From Phymatolithon calcareum (taxonomy: Eukaryota > Rhodophyta > Florideophyceae > Hapalidiales): a stretch of 64,000 nucleotides of DNA. Below are positions 23,042 through 33,080 of this stretch, piece by piece. The stretch is taken from the NCBI GenBank assembly GCA_977006965.1, contig OZ345356.1, forward strand, positions 2,170,001-2,234,000, given 5' to 3'. Each line of letters opens with the position of its first letter. The first letter of the stretch is position 1. The translations under genes and the position numbers were made by a program. The notes under the pieces were generated by a model. The model was given only the letters and a program-made list of their open reading frames with translations, ran no database searches and had not been told where the DNA came from.

Positions 23042-23728
23042 ATGAAGCTCTTCTTCGCGGCCTTGGCTGTCACTCTTGCATTGTGCAATGCTGCTCGAGT
23101 ATCTAACTCTAATCTCTGCAATGTCACTCTCATTGTGGAGCGGGCTTCGTGCTTTTGCTATGTTGCAGATAGCTATGGGAACTTCACAGGAAGATTGAGG
23201 AAAGAGTGCACAGCCTTATACGGCCAAGATCTCACCAAGTTGAAGCCGTCATGCGACATCTATGTAGTGAACGGAAAGATCGACGAAGAGCAGCTCCAAA
23301 AGGACGTTGAAAGGACTGCGAAAGAGTGCTTTACTGTCCCGAAAACCATCCGTACTGCATTTGTCAAGACCGATCACAGCGTATTCAACCACTTGCTGAC
23401 AATCACCGGAAGGCAGACAGGCAAGCAGACCCCCTTTTGCTCTGATGAACAACTTTTGAACCGGTCTAAATGTATGTGCTACTATGCGCACAGCATCGGC
23501 GTGCTCGAAGGACCAACCAAGACCCTGTGCGAGAAGGAATTCGGAATCGTCCCTGCTCTGAAGAGCACTTGCGATGCGTATATGACTGGAGGGCAGATTG
23601 ACTATTTGAAGCTCCTTACGGACATCGCGAGGACCGCCAAGGAGTGCGTTCCCGCCCTGCCGGTTACTCGTTTTCTATCGCACAAAATGTACCGTCGTGC
23701 GGTGAGCAACGTGATGCAAAGCTCTTGA
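23042..23728 (+). CDS. Secreted cysteine-rich protein with two six-cysteine modules, 228 aa
   Basis: Begins with a signal peptide (MKLFFAALAVTLALCNAA, cleavage expected near residue 18), so the mature protein should be exported. Two homologous modules follow. Module 1 (about residues 25-96) has cysteines spaced C-x10-C-x-C-x16-C-x14-C-x24-C. Module 2 (about 138-208) has C-x10-C-x-C-x16-C-x13-C-x24-C, with recognisable sequence similarity (CYVADSYG versus CYYAHSIG, KPSCDIYVVNGKID versus KSTCDAYMTGGQID, RTAKEC in both). Three N-glycosylation sequons are visible (NVT, NFT, NRS). Six cysteines per module suggest three disulfides each and a compact extracellular fold. I do not recognise the family. 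The spacing is not that of elicitins or CFEM domains. No introns. The function is unknown and could be defence, cell wall or symbiosis/parasitism related; nothing in the sequence decides this. Confidence 0.85.
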   Translation: MKLFFAALAVTLALCNAARVSNSNLCNVTLIVERASCFCYVADSYGNFTGRLRKECTALYGQDLTKLKPSCDIYVVNGKIDEEQLQKDVERTAKECFTVPKTIRTAFVKTDHSVFNHLLTITGRQTGKQTPFCSDEQLLNRSKCMCYYAHSIGVLEGPTKTLCEKEFGIVPALKSTCDAYMTGGQIDYLKLLTDIARTAKECVPALPVTRFLSHKMYRRAVSNVMQSS

Positions 23729-23865
23729 AAACAGTTCCAGCACTAGGTTTAGAGATTCATCGGAAGGAATGATCGCCGTTGATTGCTTCAATGATTGTGG
23801 GCTTTAGACAATAAATAGCAATAGGATTTCTCGCATGCATTCGAATCTGCAATTGAGGTTCTTCC

Positions 23866-24655
23866 TTTATTGAGGGTACAATTTATTACACGCCCTCAGT
23901 AACACTCTTGAGACTGCAAGGGAGATTCATTTCAGCTGCTACTGTTAGTGTATTTTGCAATACTCACTTCTATTCCTTCTGGAGTGTCGTAGCCCTAGCT
24001 GCAAAAACTCCGCCACCTGTAGGGGAAAAGGTTGGAGTCCACTTGATTTTTCTCCTGTGCTGCAGCGCTTTTTCTATTCCATGTCATCGTAGAATACTAT
24101 GTTAAACAATAGTAAATGCTCCAGTGCTTTTACGGACATCTAGTAACTTGAAAGGTGATCCTGAAGGATATCCATGACTATCGCCAAGTTTCTCTTCTAG
24201 ATGCGTGGTACTCAATGGAAGAGACCTTGCGAATTCCCACTTCACTGCCAATTGGTGATGGCGTACCTTCGGAAGGCTTGGGATCACCGGAATGCACCCG
24301 GGAATGTTATACAGTATTTTCATCTTTATGCGGAACTCCAAAAATTCTCCTTCATCTTTGAAGAACGAGGCTATCAGGGAGTTTGCTGAAATTCCTTTCT
24401 TGAGATATTCTAGCGATTTCTCAAAATGTTCGTGGCGCGGCATCGCTGTTTTTTAGAAACCCTAGGGACTGCTAGAAGGCGCTTCTTTCTGTCCTTGGCT
24501 CTCCAAGCATTCGAAGTGCTAGCACCATTCTCCTGTTTTCGGCTGCTGGCGTACATTCTTGCAAAACCTATTGCAATTGAGTTCATTTCGCGATATCAAT
24601 TGCTATTAGGATTCTGCAAGCAATTTTATGAGCAACACAGTTTTGCCCCTTCAAC
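23866..24655 (-). mobile_element. Family B non-LTR retrotransposon, 5'-truncated and decayed
   Basis: The family B 3' untranslated block (CGCCCTCAGTAACACTC, AGACTGCAAGGGAGAT, GTCGTAGCCCTAGCTGCAAA) begins just after the secreted gene. Then, reading leftward on the minus strand, comes the conserved ORF2 tail (FKDEGEFLE, LYNIPGCIPVI, QLAVKWEFARSLPLSTTHLE) and further upstream ALRML-type residues. Several frameshifts are present. It lies outside duplication unit S, so it inserted next to the gene after or independently of the duplication. Confidence 0.7.
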
Positions 24656-25680
24656 CTAAATGTCTCTAAATCCTTTGTACAGCTCATCTCCTCGGAGTCG
24701 CTCTTGAAGATGATGGCTAACTACGAATAAAACGCTTGAGCAGATCAACAGCATCCTTATGACGAGGCTTCGGCGTTCCGCCGCCAATAGTGCTGGTGAA
24801 GGTGGCGAGTTGTTGAGGGATTATGCACGAACTCCTTTTGAGGCTGTCAGAAATCCAAAAAGAGATATGTGTATCGCGAGCCACCCAAACTGGATCTTGG
24901 TGTGTCGAGTGAATTCAACTCAATGCACACGGGTGCAACATTGGTTCCTTTCGACAATGAAAAATGGACAAACTCATGTTTGCCAGACAACGCTAGGTTT
25001 TGAAAAGTGCAATCAAAGGGAGAGTGCGAGCTAAACGTAAATGGATTGCAAACGGAAACTGAGCTACGACTAGCACTAAATAAACTTCAATAAAAAATTA
25101 CACTAGATTAAAAAATTGTATTGGGACGATCCCTGAATATAAGACATGACGTAATGTTAGCAGCAGCCGACGAAGTATCGCCCGCATATTCGTACGACTT
25201 TGGGGCTTTTTAGAATTAACTTGTCAGAATTGTTTTTCCCACGTACCTCGCACCAGTTCTGGATGATATCGGTTTCAAGAAACTGTAAGAATGAAGTGTT
25301 GGAAGTATGGGAGTGATCTGAGAGTCTCATCATCTACTTTAGTGGTGGATTCCGCATACATATAAGGGCAAGTCGACTTATCTGCCTGTAAAATGGGTGC
25401 CGCGAAGGTCCTGTTTTATTCCGTATAGGTAGTGGAAGCTCTGTGTTGGTGTCTAGTGCGTCGACGACGATATTGCTGGCACGCTGGTGCTGGTCGTGTT
25501 GAGCTTACGTAGATAATCGAAATGGAAGCGAGTGGTAGCGTGTATGACCCATGCGAGCGGCAATGATCAGATATAGCCCTTTCTTACTACACCGCAGAAC
25601 ACCGCTTACACATGCAATTTGCTGCGCAGCATTCATTCTGGCCTCTAGAAGCAGTTACTTTCCTGAGCTACGGTCCGTGG
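24656..25680. other. No gene recognised
   Basis: A 91-codon frame with ATG at 24759 is open but has no recognisable features. The rest is AT-rich with stops in all frames. Confidence 0.4.
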
Positions 25681-25956
25681 TCATCTCCGAGAACACATTT
25701 CCGCCTCCGGAGTCATCATTCCGTACCTGCCACGCCACGTGCTCCGTGAATCTATCGAAAACAAGCGCGAGCAGCAGTGCGCATGGGACTGACTGTATTG
25801 CCGAAGCGTCTGCGTCGTCACGAGAAGACCCGCGGTGATGCTGAGCCTGTATATGTTGAAGTACAGTGCACGATTTGCTTTCGGTGCACTTTCGGCGAGG
25901 AGCGCCAACTGCGCCGCGTTTCCAACTTGAAACAATGCCAGTAAGCATCCGCCCAC
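25681..25956 (-). pseudogene. Possible transporter (MFS-like) fragment, frameshifted
   Basis: A frame without an ATG reads GGCLLALFQVGNAAQLALLA followed by SAPKANRALYFNIYRLSITAGLL, a pattern of small and hydrophobic residues with an R/N loop reminiscent of a major facilitator transporter. The hydrophobic continuation (CALLLALVFDRFTEH) lies in a different frame about 100 bases on. Possibly a decayed host gene. Weak call. Confidence 0.25.
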
Positions 25957-27226
25957 TTGTCAACCGATGCGTACTGTTGGCATTGTAAATCACCACCGCA
26001 ACTGCGAATGGCTGCATGCGCGCGATTGGCCTTGAGCAGTGCAGCACGGCTGGTCGTCGCGGTGGTAAGGCACTATTTCACAGTCCCGTCAATGAAACTC
26101 TTAAAAGAGCTTCACGTCAAGAATCTTCCCATTGAGAACGTAGACGGCGCAAGATGGCTCAACTTGGTGAGATACTCCCGATATACAGACTCGCACAAGT
26201 CCCTTCTTGGTCCAGTGATTTTCCCGCAGCTATCTGAGACATAGCAGGCGCATGGCGACTAATTCAACAAGGACATTGCAAAGCAGAAGCCATAGTCAGG
26301 GTGGCACAGAAGAATGCCGCGAAGCGAGGGTAACAGCCAGGGAAGACTTTCAATTCCGTCAGGGCGAGAACGAGCATTATATACATCTTGGAGAAGAAAG
26401 GTTGCGTAAGAACAATCATTATTTTCTTCATTGGCCGTTCCACCAGAAGTATGATGTACCGCAAGCAGACTCACGAATATTAATAGAGGGTTGATAAGGA
26501 AGATAGGTTGAAGTGGATGCTTCAACTATTAATGAGTGCTTCTCTACAGACACAGCGAACTTCACCACAACGAAGAAAGAATAAAGTTATTTGCAGCCAA
26601 AGATATGCATACTCTCCAACCATCGACGTGGCACTTCTCCCCAAGCCGAAAGCCAATATCTCCTTACCGGCAATACCATTTAAGCCCTCCAGCTCACAGC
26701 TGTTCCACTCAATCGACAGGAATTAGATACTGTGCGTCCCTAGTTTATCTACATGAGGCCATTAGTGCAGCCTGTGCCCTCTATATTAATTTTATTTTAT
26801 TTTAATATAACGTCACCGTCGCTCGCTGATACATGTGTCGGGATTGATAAATGAGGCTGAAGTCGAAGAGACGGTGATTGGATGACCTAGAAATGGGTAT
26901 AGCGTTGAATTATTTTCAACGCAGATTCTCACACATATGATACGTGTTGCGGTACACAGCTGGCAAGGTTGTGATTTATCACTACAGAGGATACAAAGGT
27001 GTGTCCAAAACTTTGGGAAGCAGCATCGCTCGCCAGCACAAGCCATTAGCATCGCACTCGTTTGAAGTTGCTGTACCGTCTTGTGTCTATCACCTCTATC
27101 TCCATTCTATTTTTACTTGTCTGAGACATGCTAAAGCGGTTTAAGGTATTGCTGGTGGGGCTGTCTATGTCTGTGTAGAAAGAAGAGACCAACAATCATT
27201 CTGACTCAAGCATCCTTCCCTATTTG
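25957..27226. other. No gene recognised; partial upstream homology to unit S at the right end
   Basis: From about 26990 to 27226 the sequence resembles the region upstream of the 23.0-kb gene (CTTGTGTCTATC-CCTCTA, GAGACATGCTAAA-CGGTTT), so it is the diverged promoter region of the next gene. The remainder shows only short frames. Confidence 0.45.
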
Positions 27227-27234
27227 TATAAAAT
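27227..27234 (+). promoter_or_regulatory. TATA box of the 27.3-kb secreted-protein gene
   Basis: TATAAAAT lies 80 bp before the ATG, within a region homologous to the promoters of the two longer paralogues. Confidence 0.6.
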
Positions 27235-27306
27235 ACGCGTTCTCATTCTGACGGAACTGAAACTCACCACATTCTCTTGCACCCTCCTTCTGAACCACCC
27301 TCTATC

Positions 27307-27687
27307 ATGAAGCTCTTCTTCACCGCCTTGACCGTTGTTATCGCTTTGTGCTATGCTTCTGTCGCACCTGACCCTGATATCTGCTCTGCCGATTCTATGG
27401 TGACGAAGTCCCAATGCCTCTGCTACGTCACAGATAGAAATGGAACCTTGGCTGGACCAGATAAGGTACTGTGCGAGACCCTGTACGGCAAAAATCTCAC
27501 CATATTGAAGCAGTCTTGCAATATGTACGTTGTCAACGGGGTGATCGACGAAGCGCAACTCTTAAAAGACATCAAGAGGATTGGGGAAGAGTGCCCTTTC
27601 CCCTCGCCCACCACCCGTGGTACGTTATTCAAGACCAATCGCCTCGCATTCACCACCTGCGCACAGCGAATGAATGATCGTTGTTAA
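27307..27687 (+). CDS. Secreted cysteine-rich protein, single six-cysteine module, 126 aa
   Basis: Signal peptide MKLFFTALTVVIALCYASVA, then one module with cysteines spaced C-x10-C-x-C-x16-C-x14-C-x24-C, clearly homologous to module 1 of the 23.0-kb gene (CNMYVVNGVIDEAQLLKD). Two sequons (NGT, NLT). The second module is absent. The tail passes from a segment equivalent to FVKTDHSVFNH directly into sequence that is 3' untranslated in the paralogues (GAATGATCG-TGTT-ATTGCTTCAA), giving the ending MNDRC and two extra cysteines after the module. The frame is intact and the promoter retained, so this may be a functional short form made by internal deletion. A non-functional truncated copy is the alternative. 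Confidence 0.78.
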   Translation: MKLFFTALTVVIALCYASVAPDPDICSADSMVTKSQCLCYVTDRNGTLAGPDKVLCETLYGKNLTILKQSCNMYVVNGVIDEAQLLKDIKRIGEECPFPSPTTRGTLFKTNRLAFTTCAQRMNDRC

Positions 27688-28444
27688 TTGCTTCAACAAT
27701 GCGGGCAGCGCCTCTTGCTGAGTAGAGCTTCCTATTCTCGCGTTAATATATTTACATCTTCTTGTTTTAATCCTGTGATACCACGTGATAAGTACTTAGT
27801 TTCGGACTGCCTATGGCGCTTACGACTCCATTTCAAAAATAATCAGAATGACTGAATTAAGCCAGATCATAAAGCGCCACAACATGGCTACTGTATAGGC
27901 AATCTGATACGAACTTGACCAAACGACAGTCACCTTAATAGCCCTGAAGCTATTGCTGTCTGGGCCATCCCACAGCACTTGCCATTGTGATTGCCGTGGC
28001 ACTGGTTCCTCTTCCTCCCGAAGATGGTGAGGCTTCCTCCATCTGAAAAAAGCGAAGTACAGGCTCCTGTGCATCCACTGGCTATTCTCTCGCTTCCCAC
28101 ACGTCCATCAAGAGAACAAGAGATCAGAACACAGCGCAATCGATCACGCGATAAGCGAGATTTCTATTCTCATGTCAAAACAATCCCTCTCAGAGTAAGA
28201 AGAAACCCGATTTCAAAGCCCCGTCGACGTAATCCAGGAGACCATGCCCCAAGAACACGAAGTAGAAATGTAGGCAACGCGATTTAGCGCTATGATAAGC
28301 ATCTCAGGTTCTAACTAGACAAAGAGAGCTTGAATTAAACTCATATCATGTGAGCTTACTTCATCCATCCATCCAGATGGTGCAGCTACAATCGCGTTTT
28401 AAACTGTTTCTAAGCATTATCATAGAGAGACATGTAACGACTAG
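27688..28444. other. No confident gene; one short hydrophobic frame
   Basis: On the minus strand 28074-27820 an 84-codon frame with ATG contains two hydrophobic stretches (SYQIAYTVAMLWRFMIW, LNSVILIIFEM) and could be the end of a membrane protein. It lacks other support. Confidence 0.3.
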
Positions 28445-29587
28445 CTATACGTGGAACATGCCCAGAATTGTGTGCTCGTAGCAATCCATAAGAAAGGGAA
28501 TACGGAAGATCCCGGAAACTACAGGCCAATATCTCTCTTGAGTCAAACAAGGAAAGTTGCGGAATCAGCTCTCAATACAATACTTAGAAGACACTACTCA
28601 AACCATGAGTATCAACCCGGATTCCAGAAAGGCAAGAGTACGGAAACAGCAATACTCCGAGCAACGGAGCTGCAGCGGAAAGGGCATAGGTGCATCGCGG
28701 TCCTCGACCTCAAAGCGGCATATGACACTATACCTAGGAAACTACTCCAGGAACGGATGAGAATGGTCCTACCTAAGGCCATCAGCGACAGGTGTGAGGC
28801 ATTTCTATTACCCCCCTGGATCCTCACAGCGGGAGACAGCAACAAGAATTGGTTCATAGTTAGCAGAGGCGTCCCCCGAGGATCACCGCTCAGCCCAAGT
28901 CTTTATGACATATTTACGGACGAGTTCGCGGAGCGCATAAGCGCTGTTCCGAGCGAGGTAGCAGACGTGTCTGCAGTTCTATTTGCAGACGACGTGATCC
29001 TGTTGGCGAAAACCCCGCACGCGCAGCAGCACCTGCTCGGTATTGCAACGAAATGGGCCGAAGAGTGAGGAATGACGTGGAACACAAAAAAAGGTAAGAG
29101 CGAAGTGCTGGAGTCGACCGAGACAAAGAACCACACATTCCGGCTAGCGCACCAGACCCTTTCGCAGGTACCTGAAGTTTCGTACCTCGGGATAACTCTA
29201 GGACCAACCGGAATTACTATCACAAGCACAATCAGGCGCATAAAAAACGCCAAAGCAGCGGTACACCAACTGAAGCCACTTGAGGTATTCATTCGGGGGA
29301 TAAACATCCGGAAAGCCATACGCATCTACAAGTCGTTGATCCAACCAAGGCGAGAATACGCTATCCATCTCACACCGTGGACTTCAGAAGTACATGAAGC
29401 CAGCAAAGAAGTAGAAAGAACCTTCTTCTTCCAAGTATTCGGTGGTACTGCAAGTGGAAGGATCGAGCGGCTCCGGCTTCTCTGCAGGATCCAACCACCA
29501 GAACAAAGGAGAGAACTATTAGCGCTGAGGATGCTGCGACGAGGAAAGGCAAGGAAGGTGGCTGTCCTATCCAAGCCACGGGAAGAA
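28445..29587 (+). pseudogene. Non-LTR reverse transcriptase (family E), part 1
   Basis: Contains RT motifs in order: NYRPISLLS (motif 1), YQPGFQKGKSTETA (motif 2), CIAVLDLKAAYDTI (catalytic Asp, motif A), SRGVPRGSPLSPSL (motif B), AVLFADDVILL (catalytic FADD, motif C), then the C-terminal SLIQPRREYAIHLTPW and LRLLCRIQPPEQRRELLALRML. One in-frame TGA at 29066-29068 sits where related copies encode an arginine or a charged residue, most simply a CGA to TGA change. The frame is otherwise open until the insertion at 29588. No endonuclease part is present, so the copy is 5'-truncated. Confidence 0.88.
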
Positions 29588-30154
29588 GAAGAAGAAGAAG
29601 AAGTGGAGATTTTTATTATAGTGTTACCAACGCATCTGCAGACGCTTGGGGCAACACTTCTGATGAGCCACGAGGACTCAACTCAGAGCCCAGAGGCTCC
29701 ATTTCGCATAAAAACGGCTATAGTCAGCAAAATTAGAAAACCTACCTCTGATCTCAACGGAGAGATCTCGAGGGGGAAAATCATTTCACTTCAATGGCCA
29801 CGCAGAGCATCGTATCGTGAACGTGTGGAAAGGAAAATTTTATGACGTCCGAGGTCGTTTCCCGCGCCGAAGCAAGTTTACCGACGTCCCGGGTCCGCGT
29901 GCCGTGCCGATCTTCAGGACTTACTCTCGCTCGGCCTGCCCGCCGATCCGCGCGGGGGAGTTACTGACGTCCCCAGTCTTGCGTGCGCCGGAGCGCGATG
30001 GGCGAGTTTACCGACGTCCCGGGTCCGCGTGCCGCGCCGATCTTCAGGACTTACTCTCGCTCGGCCTGCCCGTCGATTCGCGCGGGGGGGTTACTGACGT
30101 CCCCAGTCTTGCGTGCGCCGGAGCGCGATGGGCGAGTTTACCGACGTCCCGGGT
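29588..30154 (-). mobile_element. Insertion A1: composite non-autonomous element with family A 3' end
   Basis: In its own (minus) orientation it begins with two copies of a GC-rich 130-bp repeat (30154 to about 29876), continues through about 180 bp of non-coding DNA and ends in a diverged family A terminus (CAGATGCGTTGGTAAC, AATAAAAATCTCC) with a (CTT)n tail at 29588. It is flanked on both sides by CACGGGAAGAA (29577-29587, 30155-30165). No coding capacity of its own. Confidence 0.7.
29876..30150. repeat. GC-rich tandem repeat, period 130 bp, two copies plus partial
   Basis: GTTTACCGACGTCCCGGGTC starts at 29876, 30006 and 30136. The copies are almost identical (differences such as CCGATC versus TCGATT). 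Each unit also holds an internal related half, GTTACTGACGTCCCCAGTC. Confidence 0.9.
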
Positions 30155-30165
30155 CACGGGAAGAA

Positions 30166-30836
30166 GAAGAAGAAAGGTAGATTTTTATTTAAAAGTTACC
30201 AACGCATCTGCTGACGCTCGGGCCAACTTTCCTATGGCCAAGAGGTTTTGGCTAGATTCTGTCTATGGAGGCGTTTTCTTTTCTTGTTGGTGTAACACAA
30301 TTCAGTGGACTACAAAAACCCACCTCTGGTCTCTTTCGGGACCTAGAGGGGGAAAGTTTCTCCCCTGTCCTGTGACCACTGTGATTTCAATTTGCGGGCA
30401 GTCCTTACTTTTCCACAGCCTGGAACATGGTTAGGAGCTCGTCAACTGCTCGCTTAGTCCAGGCGCTGTCCTCTTTGGAGAGTCTGTCCATTGCGAGGCC
30501 ATTTATCACGTCTTCGATGGCATCTTTCCTACATTTGCCGGTGAGTTCGATAAGGGTAGAGGTGCTCATTGGAGGGAGCATTCCAAATGGCCACTTGATG
30601 GCAAGTGTTCTATGTTTTCTTGAATTGAAGAGAAGGTGCGGGGGTAACGACACTTTCGCGTGCGGTATAGGTTGTTTTTTCGACTTTTCCACATCCTCTG
30701 CGGCCTCCAGTATCTTGTTTCTTTGGTATTTCTTGATGTTTGTCTTAGCTGTCGTTTCGTTTGCTGCTTCGCACAGGAAGCCATTCAATTTCGCGTGGAC
30801 AATATCTCTCTCCGCTTCTAGACGTTCCTTGTTCGT
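30166..30836 (-). mobile_element. Insertion A2: family A non-LTR retrotransposon, 5'-truncated
   Basis: The (CTT)n tail is at 30166 and the 5' border at 30836. It is flanked by CACGGGAAGAA (30155-30165, 30837-30847). The right-hand 430 bp code for the ORF2 C-terminus. Confidence 0.82.
30405..30836 (-). pseudogene. Family A ORF2 C-terminal fragment
   Basis: About 143 codons end at a stop at 30405. It contains the tail domain shared by these elements (HLLFNSRKHRTLAIKWPFG, LPPMSTSTLIELTGKC) and ends with AIEDVINGLAMDRLSKED and the motif FQAVEK. The same ending is found in the 32.05-kb copy (SQAVDK). Reverse transcriptase motifs are missing, removed by 5' truncation at insertion. Confidence 0.75.
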
Positions 30837-30847
30837 CACGGGAAGAA

Positions 30848-31311
30848 CGAAACTTCAAAGAACTACAGTGGGCAAGTCGCGATATTGCCCCGATGCTGCA
30901 ACAAGAACAGTTCGCGGCCCCTTCAAACATATGCAGGAAGGGAAATCTCCAGGCCAACTCCGACGAATACTGTTCGCTAAAGAAGGCACGAGGCTTGAAA
31001 CCAGAAGAAAGAGGAATATACTGTACGACAAACTGGATGAGATCTCGGCCATCCTCAGATTTGCCAAGGTGAGCCATCAACAGCTGGCCATAAAATACGC
31101 AAGCGGAAGATTCCCTCAAGTGAGCACGACGCTAATATCGAATGCTTTCGGAACGGCAGCAGAGCGCCACTTGGAGACCGTACGCATTAACCTAACAAAG
31201 TATGAACTGGACCCCGGTGAGATGTTAAGAACGGAAAAGGCATTAGACTCCATACTACTCTACAGCGTCACCCTAATTGACAGTATGGAAAACGAAGAGT
31301 CCCTGTATTAG
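30848..31311 (+). pseudogene. Family E ORF2 C-terminal part 2
   Basis: Continues the interrupted family E ORF2 after the right-hand target duplication. The first 30 codons (FKELQWASRDIAPMLQQEQF) correspond to EMQWVSPDISAMLQ in the family B copy at 50.3 kb. A frameshift around 30930 then leads to the conserved tail (RKRNILYDKLDEISAILRFA, QQLAIKYASGRFPQVSTTLI), with stop at 31309-31311 after SMENEESLY. The role of this tail domain is unknown to me, but it is conserved across families A, B, D and E here. Confidence 0.78.
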
Positions 31312-31425
31312 GGACGAGGCGATATACTAGAATGAGCAGTTACGAAAAGCTGCTCCTGTACAGTCTTAGGAGCGTTAATGAGGGCTTTCAAATAAACAAC
31401 TAAACAGTTGCAAAAAAATGCCCAG

Positions 31426-32039
31426 AAATTGTGGTAGTCAAAGTGTGCATAGATTATTTTGCACTCGATGAAATATCGTGCAAGAAGGACAGCAAGTATA
31501 TGTGCATGTATCGAACGTAGACGCGTAATTGTCTACGCTATGCACACTATATATTCTGGTGCGAATGATAAAATCGCACAGATTCTTAGGTTCGAACGGA
31601 TGTCTGCACAACAGAGTCTGTTGCGCCAATCCGAAATCTGTCGTTTCGACTAAGCAACGTCGCATACACGGGGAAGACGGCGAATTATCAAGGCCAGGAA
31701 CTGTGAAATGACGAAAAGAAGACATCAGAAGTATATTTTACCATCTACCGCTCTCCACAACAGTGGGGGCTCCGCAGTTTGCCACACCGACTATCTTAAT
31801 CTAGTGTTACTTGCAATCGCTTGCCGCCGAAACGTACACTCACAGCTTCCTTTTGTGCAAACTTTGGCTAAGACGAGCAATGACATTTTGAGAAATTGAT
31901 AAGTCTAGCCAAAAGGGTTTCGCCGATTATTGCCCAACGCCATCGATATCCGTAAGATATACCTGGCGCACCCATGAGCTGACTGGCACAGCCATTACTG
32001 TAGTAACCACTAATTATTAGTATGGAACATCTTCTCTGG
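31426..32039. other. No gene recognised
   Basis: AT-rich with short frames on both strands only. Confidence 0.5.
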
Positions 32040-32051
32040 TATCAAAACGCT

Positions 32052-32394
32052 GGGCCAATGTGGGAAAGATGCCATCGAAGACGTGATAAATGGCCTCGCA
32101 AAGGACAGACTCTCTAAAGAGGACAGCGCCTGGACTAAGCGAGCACTCGACGAGCTCGTAACCATGTCCCAGGCTGTGGACAAGTAAGGACTGCCAGCAA
32201 ATTGAAATCACAGCGTGTCACAGGACAGGGGAGTAATTTTCCCCCACGAGGTCCCGAAGGAGACCAGAGGTGGGTTTTTGTAGTCCACTGAATCGTGTTG
32301 CACCAACCAAAACCTCTTGGCCCTAGAAAAGTTGTCCCAAGCGTCAGCAGATGCGTTGGTAACTTTTAAATAAAAATCTACCTTTCTTTCTCTC
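32052..32394 (+). mobile_element. Family A non-LTR retrotransposon, 343-bp truncated copy with 12-bp target duplication
   Basis: Flanked by perfect TATCAAAACGCT (32040-32051 and 32395-32406). It encodes the last 48 codons of ORF2 (AIEDVINGLAKDRLSKED ... SQAVDK, stop at 32185-32187), then the family A 3' untranslated region and the CTTTCTTTCTCTC tail. An unambiguous target-primed reverse transcription product. Confidence 0.9.
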
Positions 32395-32483
32395 TATCAA
32401 AACGCTTGTACGGAGCATGTATTACACTTGCACCTTTAAGAAATAGACGTTTATTTCCTAGAAATCTGTTCAACATAACTTGT

Positions 32484-32850
32484 ATGCAGCGATCAAAGTC
32501 CTCAGCTTTTTCGGACTACGGCGATGACGCTCTAGTTCACACTCTCATCTCAAAATGTGCTTATGACACACCCGTGAAAGCACCTATTCGAATTATCTGG
32601 GAAAGCCGGATCCATAAGTTCCTAAAGAATGCAGACGCCAATTCGAAGCCTCCGACCGCTTGAGAGAGCCGAGAGAATAAAGCAGAGCATGCTACAAGTT
32701 TCAGCAGATCTTAGAGCCGATGCAGCACTTCAATGCGTAGGTCATGACATCGGGGCAATGTTACAGCTCGAGCTGTTGGACACGGCTCGAAAAATGGGAA
32801 ATCTTAAAGAGCCTTGTTGCGCGGAGGAGGAGTTGAGTAGGATGGCATAA
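32484..32850 (+). pseudogene. Hypothetical protein, one frameshift
   Basis: An ATG-initiated frame (MQRSKSSAFSDYGDDALVHT onward) runs to 32663. Protein-like sequence continues in another frame (ERAERIKQSMLQVSADLRAD) to a stop at 32850. Mostly helical and charged. No domain is recognised. It could be a decayed host gene or a transposon ORF. Confidence 0.3.
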
Positions 32851-33080
32851 CTATAACTAGGACTGGGTCGCGAGGAGTACCACAAAGGGTCAGCGTATAA
32901 TCCCCGCTCACTCTCGCACAGCCAGACACAGCGCTTGAAGGCTCGTGGCTTACCGTGGGAGAGTACACTTCTAAAGAACGGAGTCACAATCAGAGTTGAT
33001 TATTGGCGAGGCCGCTCTTCAAAGGGACGACGCGGGTTGGAAACCATTTTGGATGCTCACGGTAGCTGGTCATCTCGCTA

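Larger units (their letters stand above)
22045..23800 (+). repeat. Segmental duplication unit S, copy 1
   Basis: Collinear with the reverse complement of 58962-60690 over the whole length: about 1 kb of upstream DNA (shared blocks such as AAGAAATACNTGCANAGCGAAAA and CATTCGTTGATT), the promoter, the 687-bp coding region and about 70 bp of 3' untranslated sequence. Homology stops near 22045 and near 23800. Confidence 0.85.
28445..31425 (+). mobile_element. Family E non-LTR retrotransposon, 5'-truncated, interrupted by two insertions
   Basis: Coding sequence at 28445-29587 and 30848-31311 belongs to one ORF2. The two parts are separated by family A-related insertions flanked by CACGGGAAGAA (29577-29587 and 30837-30847). 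The 3' end after the stop reads CAGTCTTAGGAGCGTTAATG and finishes in an A-rich run near 31425. A second, inverted copy of this end lies at 62491-62760. Confidence 0.88.

Noticed and set aside
23042-23728. Assignment of the secreted proteins to the elicitin family
   Set aside because: Elicitins also have six cysteines and signal peptides, but their spacing has no C-x-C and differs at nearly every interval.
29817-30434. 205-codon plus-strand frame through the GC-rich repeat
   Set aside because: It is the 130-bp tandem repeat read in frame (130 is not a multiple of 3, and the peptide repeats in shifted versions). No ATG context or domain.
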